From the NCBI GenBank assembly GCA_003219675.1, contig QHPW01000318.1, positions 7,165-20,978 on the forward strand: 13,814 bases of DNA, in the 5' to 3' direction. A program made the position numbers and the translations under genes. Positions 6,511 to 13,814 of this stretch are shown here, piece after piece (positions within the stretch are counted from its first letter, which is position 1; every line of letters begins with the position of its first letter). The notes below the pieces were generated by a model. It made no database searches. It had not been told where the DNA came from and saw only the letters and a list, made by a program, of their open reading frames with translations. The DNA comes from Verrucomicrobiota bacterium. GTDB lineage: Bacteria > Verrucomicrobiota > Verrucomicrobiia > Limisphaerales > AV2.

Positions 6511-9500
6511 CTACGCATAGTAAGGCCGAAGCCCAACCGGCAAATTGCCTACCTTCAGCGCCCGTTCAATCTGCAGGTCGTCCATCCTCCCGGCAACGGC
6601 CTCCAATCTTGTAACTTGACCCGCCTCCAGCGCCGCAATCGGCAGCCCGTCGCACAGAACTATCCGATTTGAAGCGACCGCCGCGACGCGCGGGCTCGAG
6701 GTGAGGATCCCGACCAGATTCAGCGGATCCGCCGCGCTCAGCGCGATCAGCTCTCGACTCGTCTTCGCTTTGCGGAGCGATCTCAACAGTCCGACAGCTT
6801 CGGGCAGGGCAAACTGTTCTCCGCTGACACCGCTCACAAAATACCCGCCTCGAATTTCGCCCCGCGCCTCCAGCCGGCGATAAACGCGTCCAAGCTCAAA
6901 CCAGGAAACTTTCAGCGACTCCCTTTCCAGCAGCCGCCGGAAAACGACGCCGTAACGCCGCAGCAAAACGCGGGCGTAAGTTTCGATGGCCTGCTCTTTC
7001 GCGGCAGCCGATGTGTGGAGGCTCCGGTCTTCATTCCCGGTTCCGCGCTCCGGGTTCCACGTGGATCCGGGCCTGCCGGCGTTGGATTCTGTCGTTCGCA
7101 GCAACGACCATCTCCCGGCAAACTCGATGCTCGTCACAGTCTTATGCCGCCGCTTCCGTTCCACGTCGGCGAATGGCGCGCGCTTTTCCGACGGAATCAG
7201 CAGCGCCCGCAGCCCTTCAAAACTGTCAGCGGTCACGCAGCCTCGCGCCGCCAGCTCGCCGAGCGCCTGTTCCGCTCGCGAAGGCAGCAGTCCAGTGTGA
7301 CGGACGATTTCGTTGAAAAAGAGCGCGCCGGCTTGATCGAGCGTTTTCAAAACCAGCCCGGTGTCGGGTGAAAGCTCGCCCGGCGACGGCGCAATGGAAA
7401 GCGCAAGCCAATGCGGCAAATGATCGCGCGCGAAGAGCGAAACCGGGCTCGAGCGCAGCGGGGTGAATGCGCGGGCCCTTTGATTTTGCGGCGGGGTCAA
7501 ACGCCCCCAACCGACGCGCCCGGTGAAGCACAGCCGATCGAGCCACTGCGGCGTGTATTCCTTCACCCGGAGGGCGAGCACCTCGGGTTCCCACGACGCC
7601 GCGGGCAACTCGTAGCCGTCGAGCAATTCCAGAACTGCCTCGACTCCTTCCGGTCCCTCCGCGCGATGCTCGGCATCAACGCGCTGCCACGCAAGCAGGA
7701 AGCGTTGAAACTCCGCCGGTGAAACCGGTTGAATTTCCGCGCGCAGCCGATGAATCGTCAGCCGATGAATCCGCGCCAGCAGGCGACGGTCGCACCATTC
7801 CAGTTCCTGTTCATTGGAATGAAAGCGTCCGCGCAGCACGAAACCCTCGGCTTCCAATGCCCATAACGCCGTGTCGATCTCCGCTTGCGACAACCGGAAA
7901 AACCCGGCCACCCCACGCGCGGTAACCGGCCCGACAGCCTCGATCCGTCCGCGAACCAGCTCGCGAATCGCATCCGCGCGTTCCCATGGCCGGTTGTATT
8001 CGGATTCGGGCGGAATGATTTCCGGGTGGATTTCACAGCCAGGATAAACCGCTTGGAGCATCGGCAGCCGCTCCGCTGCAACCCAAAATTCTGCCGGCTG
8101 CCGCGGCGAAGGTTCGATTGAATTTTCAGAAACAGAGTCCGCCTCCTCACGTCGGCGGCCAGTTTCGACGGTCAATCGTCCGGCGCGTTTCTCTGCCATG
8201 AGCGATTCGAGCAGCGGGCCGCCAGCGTGGCGCAGGCTTCCAGCCTGCGGGTTGGGCGGGCAACCATGCCCGTTTTCGGGGCTGACGGCCCGGATGCCGT
8301 CTGAACTGGCAGGCAACGATGCCTGCGCCAAGGTGCGCCGCACGTCCTCTACCGTCATCACGCCCAGCAGCATCAATGCTTCGTGCAATTCATCCGCATT
8401 CGACGCGCGAGGCCACGCTTCTTCGCAAACGCGCTCGATGGCCGCCGCGTCCAGGATCCCGAGCTCTCGATCCGCGGACGACTCGCTCGCGCGCCGGGTA
8501 TAGACCGCTTGGGTTCGTCGCTCTTCCAACGGCGCGTTGTCCAGAAACGCGTAAGGTTTCGCGTTCAGAATCTCGTGCGCCAACGGCGACGGCTCCGGCA
8601 GATCGCGCGCGATGCACTCAACCGTTCCGCTTTCAATCTGCTTGAGCAGCTCGATCAAACCATCGATGTCCATGGCCTCCGTCAGGCAATCCTCAACCGT
8701 CTGCCGCACCAGCGGGTGGTCTGGAATTTCGCGGTCGCCGGCGATGTTTTCGAGGCAGGCGAGCTGATCGGGGAATACAGAGGCGATGAGATTCTCCGCT
8801 TCCATGCGTTGCAGCGGCGCGGGCAGCTTGCGCCCGCCGCGCTGACGCGGCAGGGCCAGCGCGCGCGTGGCGTTCCAGCGCCAGCGGATGGGAAACATGG
8901 GCGCGTCCAGCAACGCCTGCACCAGAAGCTCGCGGACCGTTTTGCTGTTCAGATAACGAAAAACTTCTTCGAGCGGAAACGAATGCTGTGTGCCGAGCGA
9001 AAGCACAATCGCGTCGTCCGTCGCTGCGGCTTGCAGCTCAAAATTGAACGAGCGGCAAAACCGTTTGCGCAATGCCAGTCCCCACGCCCGGTTCAGCCGG
9101 ATACCGAACGGCGCGTGGATCACCAACTGCATTCCGCCGGACTCGTCGAAAAAGCGCTCCATCACGATCTTCTGCTGCGAAGGAATGACGCCCAACGCCC
9201 GGTAGGCCGCGGTGAAATAGTCGGCGAGCTGGCGCGTGCCCGATTCGGAAAGTCCGGTTTCCGCCATCAACCAATCCACGACTCCTTGTTGCGCCAGGTC
9301 CGAAGTCCCCTCACCCTGGCCCTCTCCCCCGCCGCGGTGGAGAGGGAAAACAGTCGCCGACGCTTCGGATTGTTCCGCGAGCATTGTCTGGTCAGCGCGC
9401 GGCGCAGGATTCTGCCTCTCCCCTTCGGAAAGCGAGAGGGCCGGGGTGAGGGTTTGATCGTGAGCCGCTTCAAGAGAAGTTTCGACCTCCAGCTTTGGAC

Positions 9501-11313
9501 GCGCATCGGGACCAGGAACCGTAGGCGCCGACGTGAGTCGGGGCTGAATATTTTGAGAGTGCGCGGACTGACGTCCGCGGCTACAGGCTTCCTGGAGAGC
9601 TCCTGCGGCCTGCGCCTGCCCAATCTTCGCTTCCATCTCCACACGAAGTTCAGAGACCGCCCGCGAAAGTTCTCGCGTTCGCCCCGGCGCTTCGCCCAGC
9701 CAGAACGGAATGCCCGGCGGCTGGCCGTGAGCGTCGGCAACGCGAACCGCGCCGGAGTTAATCCCGACAATTCTCCACGACGCGTTGCCGAGCTGGAAAA
9801 TATCGGCATTGTCCGGGATCGCGCCGCCGGAAGTCAACGCGATCAGCCGCGCGCCGCGCCGGCCGCGGACGCGATGGTTCACCGCGTCGTGATGAATCAG
9901 GGCGGCGCGGCGACCGCGTTTCGTGCTGAATCCTTCCGCCAGCATCCTGAGCACGTCATCAAACTCCTGTTGCGTCAGATGGCGATACGGATATGCCGAG
10001 CGCACCAGGTCGAGGAGCTTTTGTTCCTGCCAATCTTCACAAGCCGCGCAGGCGACCATTTGTTGCGCGAGAAGATCAAGCGGTTTCTCCGGTATTTGCA
10101 GACGGTCCAATTCGCCAATGCGGACACAACGCAGCGTCGCCGCACATTCGACCAGTTCATCGCGGCTCAACGGAAACAGCCGGCCTTTCGGCAATCCGCC
10201 TCGCTGGTGCTCGGCGCGGCCGACCCGCTGCAGAAGAGTGGCGATGGACCGCGTGGGGCCAAGCTGGCAGACCAGGTCCACTGAGCCGATGTCGATGCCC
10301 AATTCCAGCGACGCCGTTGCAACCAGCGCCTTCAATTCGCCGCGCTTCAAACGATTCTCCGCGTCGAGTCTCAGCCTGGCCGAGAGACTGCCGTGATGCG
10401 AAGTGACCTTGTCCTCCCCCAGCCGCTCGCTCAGATGCCGCGTAACGCGTTCCGCCATCCGCCGCGTGTTTACAAAAACCAGAGTGGTCCTGTGCGCCTC
10501 GATCAAATCCGCCAATCGGCTGTAAACCTCGGACCAGACTTCATTCGACATCACGGCTTCGAGCGGCGAACCGGGAAGTTCAATCGCCAGGTCCATTTTC
10601 CGCGCATAACCGGAATCGATGATGGCGCAGCGCGGGTTGCCAGAATCATCCAAACCGCGAGTGCCGACCAGAAACCGCGCCACGCCCTCAATCGGCTTCT
10701 GCGTCGCGGACAGCCCGATGCGTTGCAACGGCCCTTTCACCAGGGCTTGCAGTCGTTCCACGCTCAACGAAAGATGCGAGCCGCGTCGATTGCTCACCAC
10801 GGCGTGAATTTCATCCACGATCAACGCGCGCACCGTGGCCAGAAGGTTTCGGCCTGATTGCGAAGTGAGCAGCAGATAGAACGACTCCGGCGTGGTCACG
10901 AGAATGTGCGGCGGCTTTTTCGCGATGGCTTGCCGCTTCGAGGCGGGTGTGTCGCCGGTGCGAACCTCCGCGCGCACTTCGATGTCGCGACCTTCGCTCG
11001 CCACCAGTGCTGCGCGGATGCCCATCAACGGTTCCTCGAGGTTTTTGTGGATGTCGTTGCTCAGCGCCTTGAGCGGCGAGACGTAAAGGACACGTGTCTG
11101 GTTCGCGAGTTTCCCGGCCAGTCCTTCGCGGAACAGTTGGTCCAGTGCCGCCATAAACGCCGCCAGCGTTTTGCCCGAACCGGTCGGCGCGGCGATCAAA
11201 GTGTGCGCGCCCGACTGAATCGCCGGCCAGCCACGCTCCTGGGGTTCCGTTGGAGTTCCGAATTTCTGCTCGAACCACCGCGCGACGACGGGATGAAAGC
11301 CGAACCGTTGCAT
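6511..11313 (-). CDS. lhr: Lhr-type large superfamily 2 DNA helicase (1600 aa)
   Basis: Lhr is an ATP-driven 3'-5' helicase linked to DNA repair. The helicase core is complete: Walker A APTGSGKT (residues 42-49), YVSPLKAL (77-84), TTPES (140-144), DEIH box (167-170), LSAT (201-204), ATASLELGIDIG (332-343) and QRVGRAEH (362-369). TSGGAIPDN and IPFWLGEAPGRT (to about 546) follow as usual in Lhr. From about 676 the long C-terminal part resumes with DESGGMQLVIHAPFG, NRAWGLALRKRFC, EPSPLAHEILNA, APLEERRTQAV, FWVAAERLP and finally GEQFALPEAV and ADPLNLVGIL. Length fits the long bacterial Lhr (about 1500). Unusual: a linker of about 110 residues (563-675) and a stretch after VEDVRRTL are made of translated palindromic repeats, in frame. 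ATG 11313 (MQRFGFHPVVARWF) fits the family start; a TTG at 11373 would add 20 unlikely residues. No Shine-Dalgarno sequence is visible. Confidence 0.95.
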   Translation of the reverse strand: MQRFGFHPVVARWFEQKFGTPTEPQERGWPAIQSGAHTLIAAPTGSGKTLAAFMAALDQLFREGLAGKLANQTRVLYVSPLKALSNDIHKNLEEPLMGIRAALVASEGRDIEVRAEVRTGDTPASKRQAIAKKPPHILVTTPESFYLLLTSQSGRNLLATVRALIVDEIHAVVSNRRGSHLSLSVERLQALVKGPLQRIGLSATQKPIEGVARFLVGTRGLDDSGNPRCAIIDSGYARKMDLAIELPGSPLEAVMSNEVWSEVYSRLADLIEAHRTTLVFVNTRRMAERVTRHLSERLGEDKVTSHHGSLSARLRLDAENRLKRGELKALVATASLELGIDIGSVDLVCQLGPTRSIATLLQRVGRAEHQRGGLPKGRLFPLSRDELVECAATLRCVRIGELDRLQIPEKPLDLLAQQMVACAACEDWQEQKLLDLVRSAYPYRHLTQQEFDDVLRMLAEGFSTKRGRRAALIHHDAVNHRVRGRRGARLIALTSGGAIPDNADIFQLGNASWRIVGINSGAVRVADAHGQPPGIPFWLGEAPGRTRELSRAVSELRVEMEAKIGQAQAAGALQEACSRGRQSAHSQNIQPRLTSAPTVPGPDARPKLEVETSLEAAHDQTLTPALSLSEGERQNPAPRADQTMLAEQSEASATVFPLHRGGGEGQGEGTSDLAQQGVVDWLMAETGLSESGTRQLADYFTAAYRALGVIPSQQKIVMERFFDESGGMQLVIHAPFGIRLNRAWGLALRKRFCRSFNFELQAAATDDAIVLSLGTQHSFPLEEVFRYLNSKTVRELLVQALLDAPMFPIRWRWNATRALALPRQRGGRKLPAPLQRMEAENLIASVFPDQLACLENIAGDREIPDHPLVRQTVEDCLTEAMDIDGLIELLKQIESGTVECIARDLPEPSPLAHEILNAKPYAFLDNAPLEERRTQAVYTRRASESSADRELGILDAAAIERVCEEAWPRASNADELHEALMLLGVMTVEDVRRTLAQASLPASSDGIRAVSPENGHGCPPNPQAGSLRHAGGPLLESLMAEKRAGRLTVETGRRREEADSVSENSIEPSPRQPAEFWVAAERLPMLQAVYPGCEIHPEIIPPESEYNRPWERADAIRELVRGRIEAVGPVTARGVAGFFRLSQAEIDTALWALEAEGFVLRGRFHSNEQELEWCDRRLLARIHRLTIHRLRAEIQPVSPAEFQRFLLAWQRVDAEHRAEGPEGVEAVLELLDGYELPAASWEPEVLALRVKEYTPQWLDRLCFTGRVGWGRLTPPQNQRARAFTPLRSSPVSLFARDHLPHWLALSIAPSPGELSPDTGLVLKTLDQAGALFFNEIVRHTGLLPSRAEQALGELAARGCVTADSFEGLRALLIPSEKRAPFADVERKRRHKTVTSIEFAGRWSLLRTTESNAGRPGSTWNPERGTGNEDRSLHTSAAAKEQAIETYARVLLRRYGVVFRRLLERESLKVSWFELGRVYRRLEARGEIRGGYFVSGVSGEQFALPEAVGLLRSLRKAKTSRELIALSAADPLNLVGILTSSPRVAAVASNRIVLCDGLPIAALEAGQVTRLEAVAGRMDDLQIERALKVGNLPVGLRPYYA
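8228..8330. repeat. 103-bp composite palindromic element inside lhr
   Basis: Three small hairpins in series: GCAGGCT-TCC-AGCCTGC (8232-8248), CGGGCA-ACCA-TGCCCG (8257-8272) and GCAGGCA-ACGA-TGCCTGC (8309-8326). The outer ends TGGCGCAGGC and GCCTGCGCCA are exact 10-bp inverted copies, giving the element clear termini. It is translated in lhr as a proline/glycine-rich insert (LPASSDGIRAVSPENGHGC..) between VEDVRRTL and GGPLLESL. Confidence 0.75.
9308..9452. repeat. 145-bp palindromic element inside the Lhr linker
   Basis: The ends CCCTCACCCTGGCCCTCTC (9308-9326) and GAGAGGGCCGGGGTGAGGG (9434-9452) are inverted copies with one mismatch. Each end also forms its own hairpin with nearby bases (CCCTCTCC/GGAGAGGG at 9320-9346). 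Translated on the minus strand it gives TLTPALSLSEGERQ and FPLHRGGGEGQGEG, low-complexity sequence that I recognise as a common product of dispersed GC-rich repeats. Confidence 0.75.
9562..9579. repeat. Short palindrome CGCGGAC-TGAC-GTCCGCG inside the Lhr linker
   Basis: A perfect 7-bp stem with a 4-base loop, separate from the larger element at 9308-9452 but in the same non-conserved linker of Lhr. The form (cgcggactgacgtccgcg) looks like a REP-type dispersed repeat. Confidence 0.6.
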
Positions 11314-11380
11314 GAATTTTGAGTTTAACCCACTTTGCGCTAATTTCAGCGAAAATCGCGGCCGCGGCGCCAACCTGAGT

Positions 11381-11428
11381 GGTCTATTTCATAAATACGC
11401 ACACGTATGCGTATTTATGAAATAGACC
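11381..11428. repeat. Perfect 21-bp inverted repeat, AT-rich, between the oxidoreductase and lhr
   Basis: The arms 11381-11401 and 11408-11428 are exact reverse complements around the 6-base centre CACGTA. The arms begin GGTCTATTTC and are AT-rich, in contrast to the GC-rich flanks. The hairpin starts one base after the TAG stop of the oxidoreductase gene and lies 68 bases before the lhr start on the same strand. No T run follows on either side, so it is not a standard intrinsic terminator. It could act as an mRNA 3' stabiliser, a factor-dependent stop, or a small mobile palindrome. Confidence 0.9.
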
Positions 11429-11742
11429 CCTAAGTTCCGGCCGCCTTCTTGATTTCTCTCAATTTCTGAAACTCCGGCTTGCTCGAGTAATATTTGTCGA
11501 GCGGGTAGCAGCCGCTGATCAGTCCGTTGCGCGGCGCAGTGGTGCAATCGCTGAACGTGCGGCAGATGAATTTCTTTTCCAACGCGCCCTTTTCCACCGC
11601 ATCCGCGAGAATCGTCGGATAAGCCAAAGTCATTCGGCCCAAACCGATCATGTCCGTCCAGCCGTTGCGCACGACGTATTGGGCGACGTGCGGCAGGTAT
11701 TCCTGCAAATAGCTGTAGGCCGAGCCGATCACGACAGGCAGA

Positions 11743-11851
11743 GCGGGCTGTCCCAAGCCCGCCGGGGGCGGCGCGGTGGGGCGAGAGTCCTCTCGAGCCC
11801 TGACTGACGGGGCGCTGGTTTGGCCAGGGCTCGACGGAGTCTCGCCCCACC
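11743..11851. repeat. Palindromic repeat pair inside the oxidoreductase gene
   Basis: A hairpin GCGGGCT-GTCCCA-AGCCCGC (11743-11762) adjoins a larger inverted pair: 11775-11802 and 11825-11851 are reverse complements over about 27 bases with one substitution and one indel. The minus-strand translation is the non-conserved insert WWGETPSSPGQTSAPSVRAR and following residues, just before PALPVVIGSAYSYLQEYL. Confidence 0.7.
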
Positions 11852-12172
11852 AGGTTGAAAGATGTTCCTTCACGCTCCGCACCACGTTGATCTGCCGCGC
11901 CACTCCCACCAGGGGGTCTTCCGGCGGCTGATACCCGTCGCTCGGCGGATACGCCGCCGGCCGCTGGATGTGCGGATTGTAGTAAGGAGACCCGGCGCTG
12001 AGGTTCAGAATTTTAACGCCAAGCTGCACGCAAAGTTCCGCGAACTGCAACGTCTCGCTCAGATCGTATTCGACCGGGTTGTGCTGGTTCACGCCGAAGC
12101 CGTAGCGATACGGCAGGCAATGGCTGAAATCTTCTGGCACGCCCGGACCGAGCTTGCCTGGTTGGGTAGTGG

Positions 12173-12191
12173 CACGGGCGTCCCGCCCGTG
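12173..12191. repeat. Palindrome CACGGGCG-TCC-CGCCCGTG inside the oxidoreductase gene
   Basis: A perfect 8-bp stem with a 3-base loop. The minus-strand translation is THGRDARATT, a peptide I recognise as the usual product of this dispersed repeat when it lies within genes. It lies where the family normally has conserved barrel sequence between GIRA and GKLGPG. Confidence 0.7.
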
Positions 12192-13013
12192 AGTTTCCGG
12201 CTCGTTGGTCGGGTTTGAATCGCACGGGGCGCGAATGCCGGAAACGATTTCGCGCAGGACGCGCGTGCGATTCTCAAACGCGCCACCGTATTTGCCGGGC
12301 CGTGTGAAGGCACCGAGAAACTCGTGCAGCAGATAACCGTGGCAATGCTTGATATCGACGAAGTCCGCGCCCGCGTCCCACGCAATCCTGGCCGCCTCGA
12401 CGTATTTCTGGATCAACTGCTCGATCTCGCTATCAGTGAAAACTTGCGCGTCGCTGGTGACGTTGAACTTCTTGTCGAGAATTGGATGCCGATACGCCAC
12501 GCGCGGCTCCAGACGTCCTTTGTCATTCGGTTTGCAGAATCAGCCGGAGTGCGTGAGCTGAAAACCGATGACGAGGTCGTTCGTGTTCCCGCAGCGTTCC
12601 TTGTGCGCGCGAATGAGAATCTCACGCAGTTCGGACAAATCCTTCCTGTTTTCCTCGACGATGACAAGCTGGTTCGGGTTCGCGCGTCCGTCGGGACGGA
12701 CGGCCATCGCTTCGCCCCCGTAAATCAGCTTCGCACCGCTCTCGCCGAAGCGTTGCCAGCGCCGGCGGACTTCCTTCGTAGCGCCCCCCGTCGTCGTGCC
12801 GTCCCAGCCTTCCATCGGTTGGATGGCCCAGCGATTGCCGATGCGCTTGCCGTTGATTGCCGTAGTGTCGATCGGCTGAGCCAAAGGCGAAGCTGAACCG
12901 ACGACGATTTGATCCTCGCACGGCAATTTGATCCCCAGCGATGTGACGTGATTGCGGAAGTCCGTCGCCGTTTTCAGTGTCGGGATGCGAACGAGTTTTG
13001 GTTGCTCCGACAT

Positions 13014-13564
13014 AGTGCTGCGCCATGTCACCACTCGCACAGCGAAGGGTCAAGCCAAGGCAAGGCAGCGGTCTTTGATTCTTGCAACAGATGTTTTGTC
13101 GTCAGTCCCAAAGGGACTGCGTCCTCCAGCCCATCGTTGCCGCAACGCGGCTCCGTTGGGTTTTCGTCGTCAACGCGTCACAACCTGGAACGGGTTGCGC
13201 CCCGCCTGGGCACAACGCCGTTGGGGTTGAAGATTTGATGGAACGACTTCTTCCCAAGGTAGCCGCTGCGGGACAACCTTGGGCTTTTGAGCCGAAGCTC
13301 CGTTGGAGCTTCCCGCGCGTAGCGGCCGGCGGTGCAGGGCCGGTCGGAATTGGCGGTGCCAAAGAAGAACTCGACTATTGACACTGCGGCGCAAAGTCGG
13401 TAGCCGTCTCCCGGTTGTATGTTCTTGAATGCCCAGTCGAAACGAGTCGCTGCCGCGCATCTGCGCGCGATACGCGTCGTTTGCTGGTGGCCGGCGCTGA
13501 TTGACAAGCGCCGCCACGGCGGATGGGCTTCAAAGAAACGTTAACCTCCTCGTCGAATTTGAGC
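13014..13564. other. Gene-free region upstream of the oxidoreductase
   Basis: Several overlapping frames exist on both strands, but they are translations of palindromic repeats and none has a convincing start or protein-like composition. The stretch presumably includes the oxidoreductase promoter, which I could not locate. CCTCCTCG at 13545-13552, shortly before the plus-strand terminator, resembles an anti-Shine-Dalgarno motif and could be part of a small RNA; this is speculative. Confidence 0.5.
13103..13312. repeat. Cluster of short palindromes (dispersed intergenic repeat)
   Basis: At least three perfect hairpins lie in series: CAGTCCC-AAA-GGGACTG (13103-13119), CCCAAGGT/ACCTTGGG (13253-13283) and GAAGCTCC-GTT-GGAGCTTC (13294-13312), plus CAACC/GGTTG (13181-13197). 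The arrangement resembles multi-hairpin intergenic repeats that I recall from verrucomicrobial and related genomes. No coding function is seen. Confidence 0.65.
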
Positions 13565-13565
13565 A

Positions 13566-13594
13566 CCCACCGCTGAGAAGCCGGTGGGTTTTTT
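13566..13594 (+). terminator. Intrinsic terminator, plus strand
   Basis: Stem CCCACCG/CGGTGGG (7 bp) with a 9-base loop is followed by TTTTTT. No plus-strand gene ends nearby, so it may end an unannotated small RNA arising in the 13390-13565 region. Confidence 0.75.
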
Positions 13595-13814
13595 ACCCTC
13601 GCGCATCGAACTCCCATTGGACGAAGCCCAATGAACCTGAAACGGAAATCTTTTCACAGAAGGCACCAAAGAGAACGAAGTCGAAACGGGTTGACTCAAT
13701 TCGACGTCGCACGAAACGACTTCATCGATTGAGCAGCGGAAACCTTGGGCTTTGTTTCCTTTGTTTTCTCCTGTTCCATTGAACTTCTGTTCTCGGGATG
13801 AACTGACATGAATA
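13595..13814. other. Right-edge region, no gene identified; possible dispersed repeat
   Basis: From about 13652 to 13770 two purine/pyrimidine-biased stretches face each other (CACAGAAGGCACCAAAGAGA and CTTTGTTTCCTTTGTTTTCT). They are imperfect inverted copies and resemble another dispersed repeat of this lineage. An ATG at 13808 starts a frame that leaves the window after two codons; it may be the next gene but cannot be judged. Confidence 0.35.

Larger units (their letters stand above)
11430..13013 (-). pseudogene. NADH:flavin oxidoreductase (Old Yellow Enzyme-like) with in-frame stop
   Basis: FMN-dependent TIM-barrel oxidoreductase, cytosolic; substrate unknown. From ATG 13013 the protein starts MSEQPKLVRIPTLKTATDFR, with RWAIQPMEGWDG and GGEAMAVRPDGR, then QLTHSG, where TGA (12540-12542, codon 158) replaces the arginine expected in the GR/FCKPND motif; a CGA-to-TGA change explains it. 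The same frame then continues without further breaks: HCHGYLLHEFLGAFTRPGKY, NRTRVLREIV, SPYYNPHIQRPA, PPEDPLVGVARQI, YLQEYLPHVA, GLGRMTLAYP and CRTFSDCTTAPRNG near the C-terminus. Two repeat insertions are translated: THGRDARATT after NEPE, apparently replacing the conserved stretch that usually follows GIRA, and a stretch of about 35 residues before PALPVVIG. Stop plus insertions suggest a decaying gene; readthrough or sequencing error cannot be excluded. No Shine-Dalgarno sequence is seen. Confidence 0.8.

Noticed and set aside
8383..10284. 633-codon open frame on the plus strand
   Set aside because: It is exactly antisense to the well-supported lhr gene, is arginine-rich with low-complexity composition, and matches no recognisable domain; it reflects GC-rich codon usage.
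12540..12542. TGA as selenocysteine
   Set aside because: The family has arginine at this place, not cysteine, and the change is one base from CGA; no obvious selenocysteine-insertion hairpin was seen after the codon.
13170..13517. Minus-strand frames of 109-115 codons
   Set aside because: They translate the palindromic repeat cluster and have no plausible start or family resemblance.

Overview
The window looks like a chromosomal segment from a GC-rich Verrucomicrobiota bacterium, probably near Pedosphaera/Limisphaera. This is an inference. It rests on the beta-propeller protein with a C-terminal domain ending in an RRFYR-type motif, a full-length bacterial Lhr helicase, an NADH:flavin oxidoreductase of the planctomycete/verrucomicrobial type, and many short GC-rich palindromic repeats between and inside genes. 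I ran no database searches; family assignments come from motifs read by eye.

Layout. (1) 2-2206 (+): the 3' part of a large beta-propeller protein with PQQ-like blades, then GGxFxxAGG/IAxWDG repeats, then a short C-terminal domain. (2) About 2207-6000: the wreck of a mobilisable element. It has two truncated, overlapping minus-strand genes (2148-2655), then an IS21-family element whose left end and istA 5' part are lost and whose istB has a one-base frameshift (2655-4164). The intact IS right end, with two 23-bp terminal repeats, breaks into a MobF-type relaxase/helicase gene of which only the C-terminal 334 codons remain (4164-5168). Two intact small genes follow in overlapping, operon-like order: a 113-aa unknown protein and an excisionase/MerR-like DNA-binding protein. 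The element ends near the 3' side of an initiator tRNA gene (6333-6409, minus), a common integration position, but I see no integrase and no att duplication.

(3) 6511-11313 (-): a complete 1600-aa Lhr-type DNA helicase. Its gene carries three palindromic-repeat insertions that stay in frame and are translated. (4) 11381-11428: a perfect 21-bp inverted repeat, AT-rich, starting one base after the stop codon of the next gene. (5) 11430-13013 (-): an Old Yellow Enzyme-like NADH:flavin oxidoreductase with an in-frame TGA at codon 158 and two more palindromic insertions; it is probably decaying. (6) 13014-13814: no convincing gene, but a dense cluster of palindromic repeats, a plus-strand intrinsic terminator and a further repeat-like stretch.

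How it fits together: the left half is a dead mobile element invaded by an IS. The right half is housekeeping DNA (lhr, tRNA-fMet, oxidoreductase) peppered with small palindromic elements, several of which have become part of coding sequence. The most noteworthy signals are these translated palindromic elements, the long hairpin between the oxidoreductase and lhr, the unexplained 300-base structured tail of the IS, and the small accessory genes behind the relaxase fragment. I found no clear new defence or biosynthetic system.
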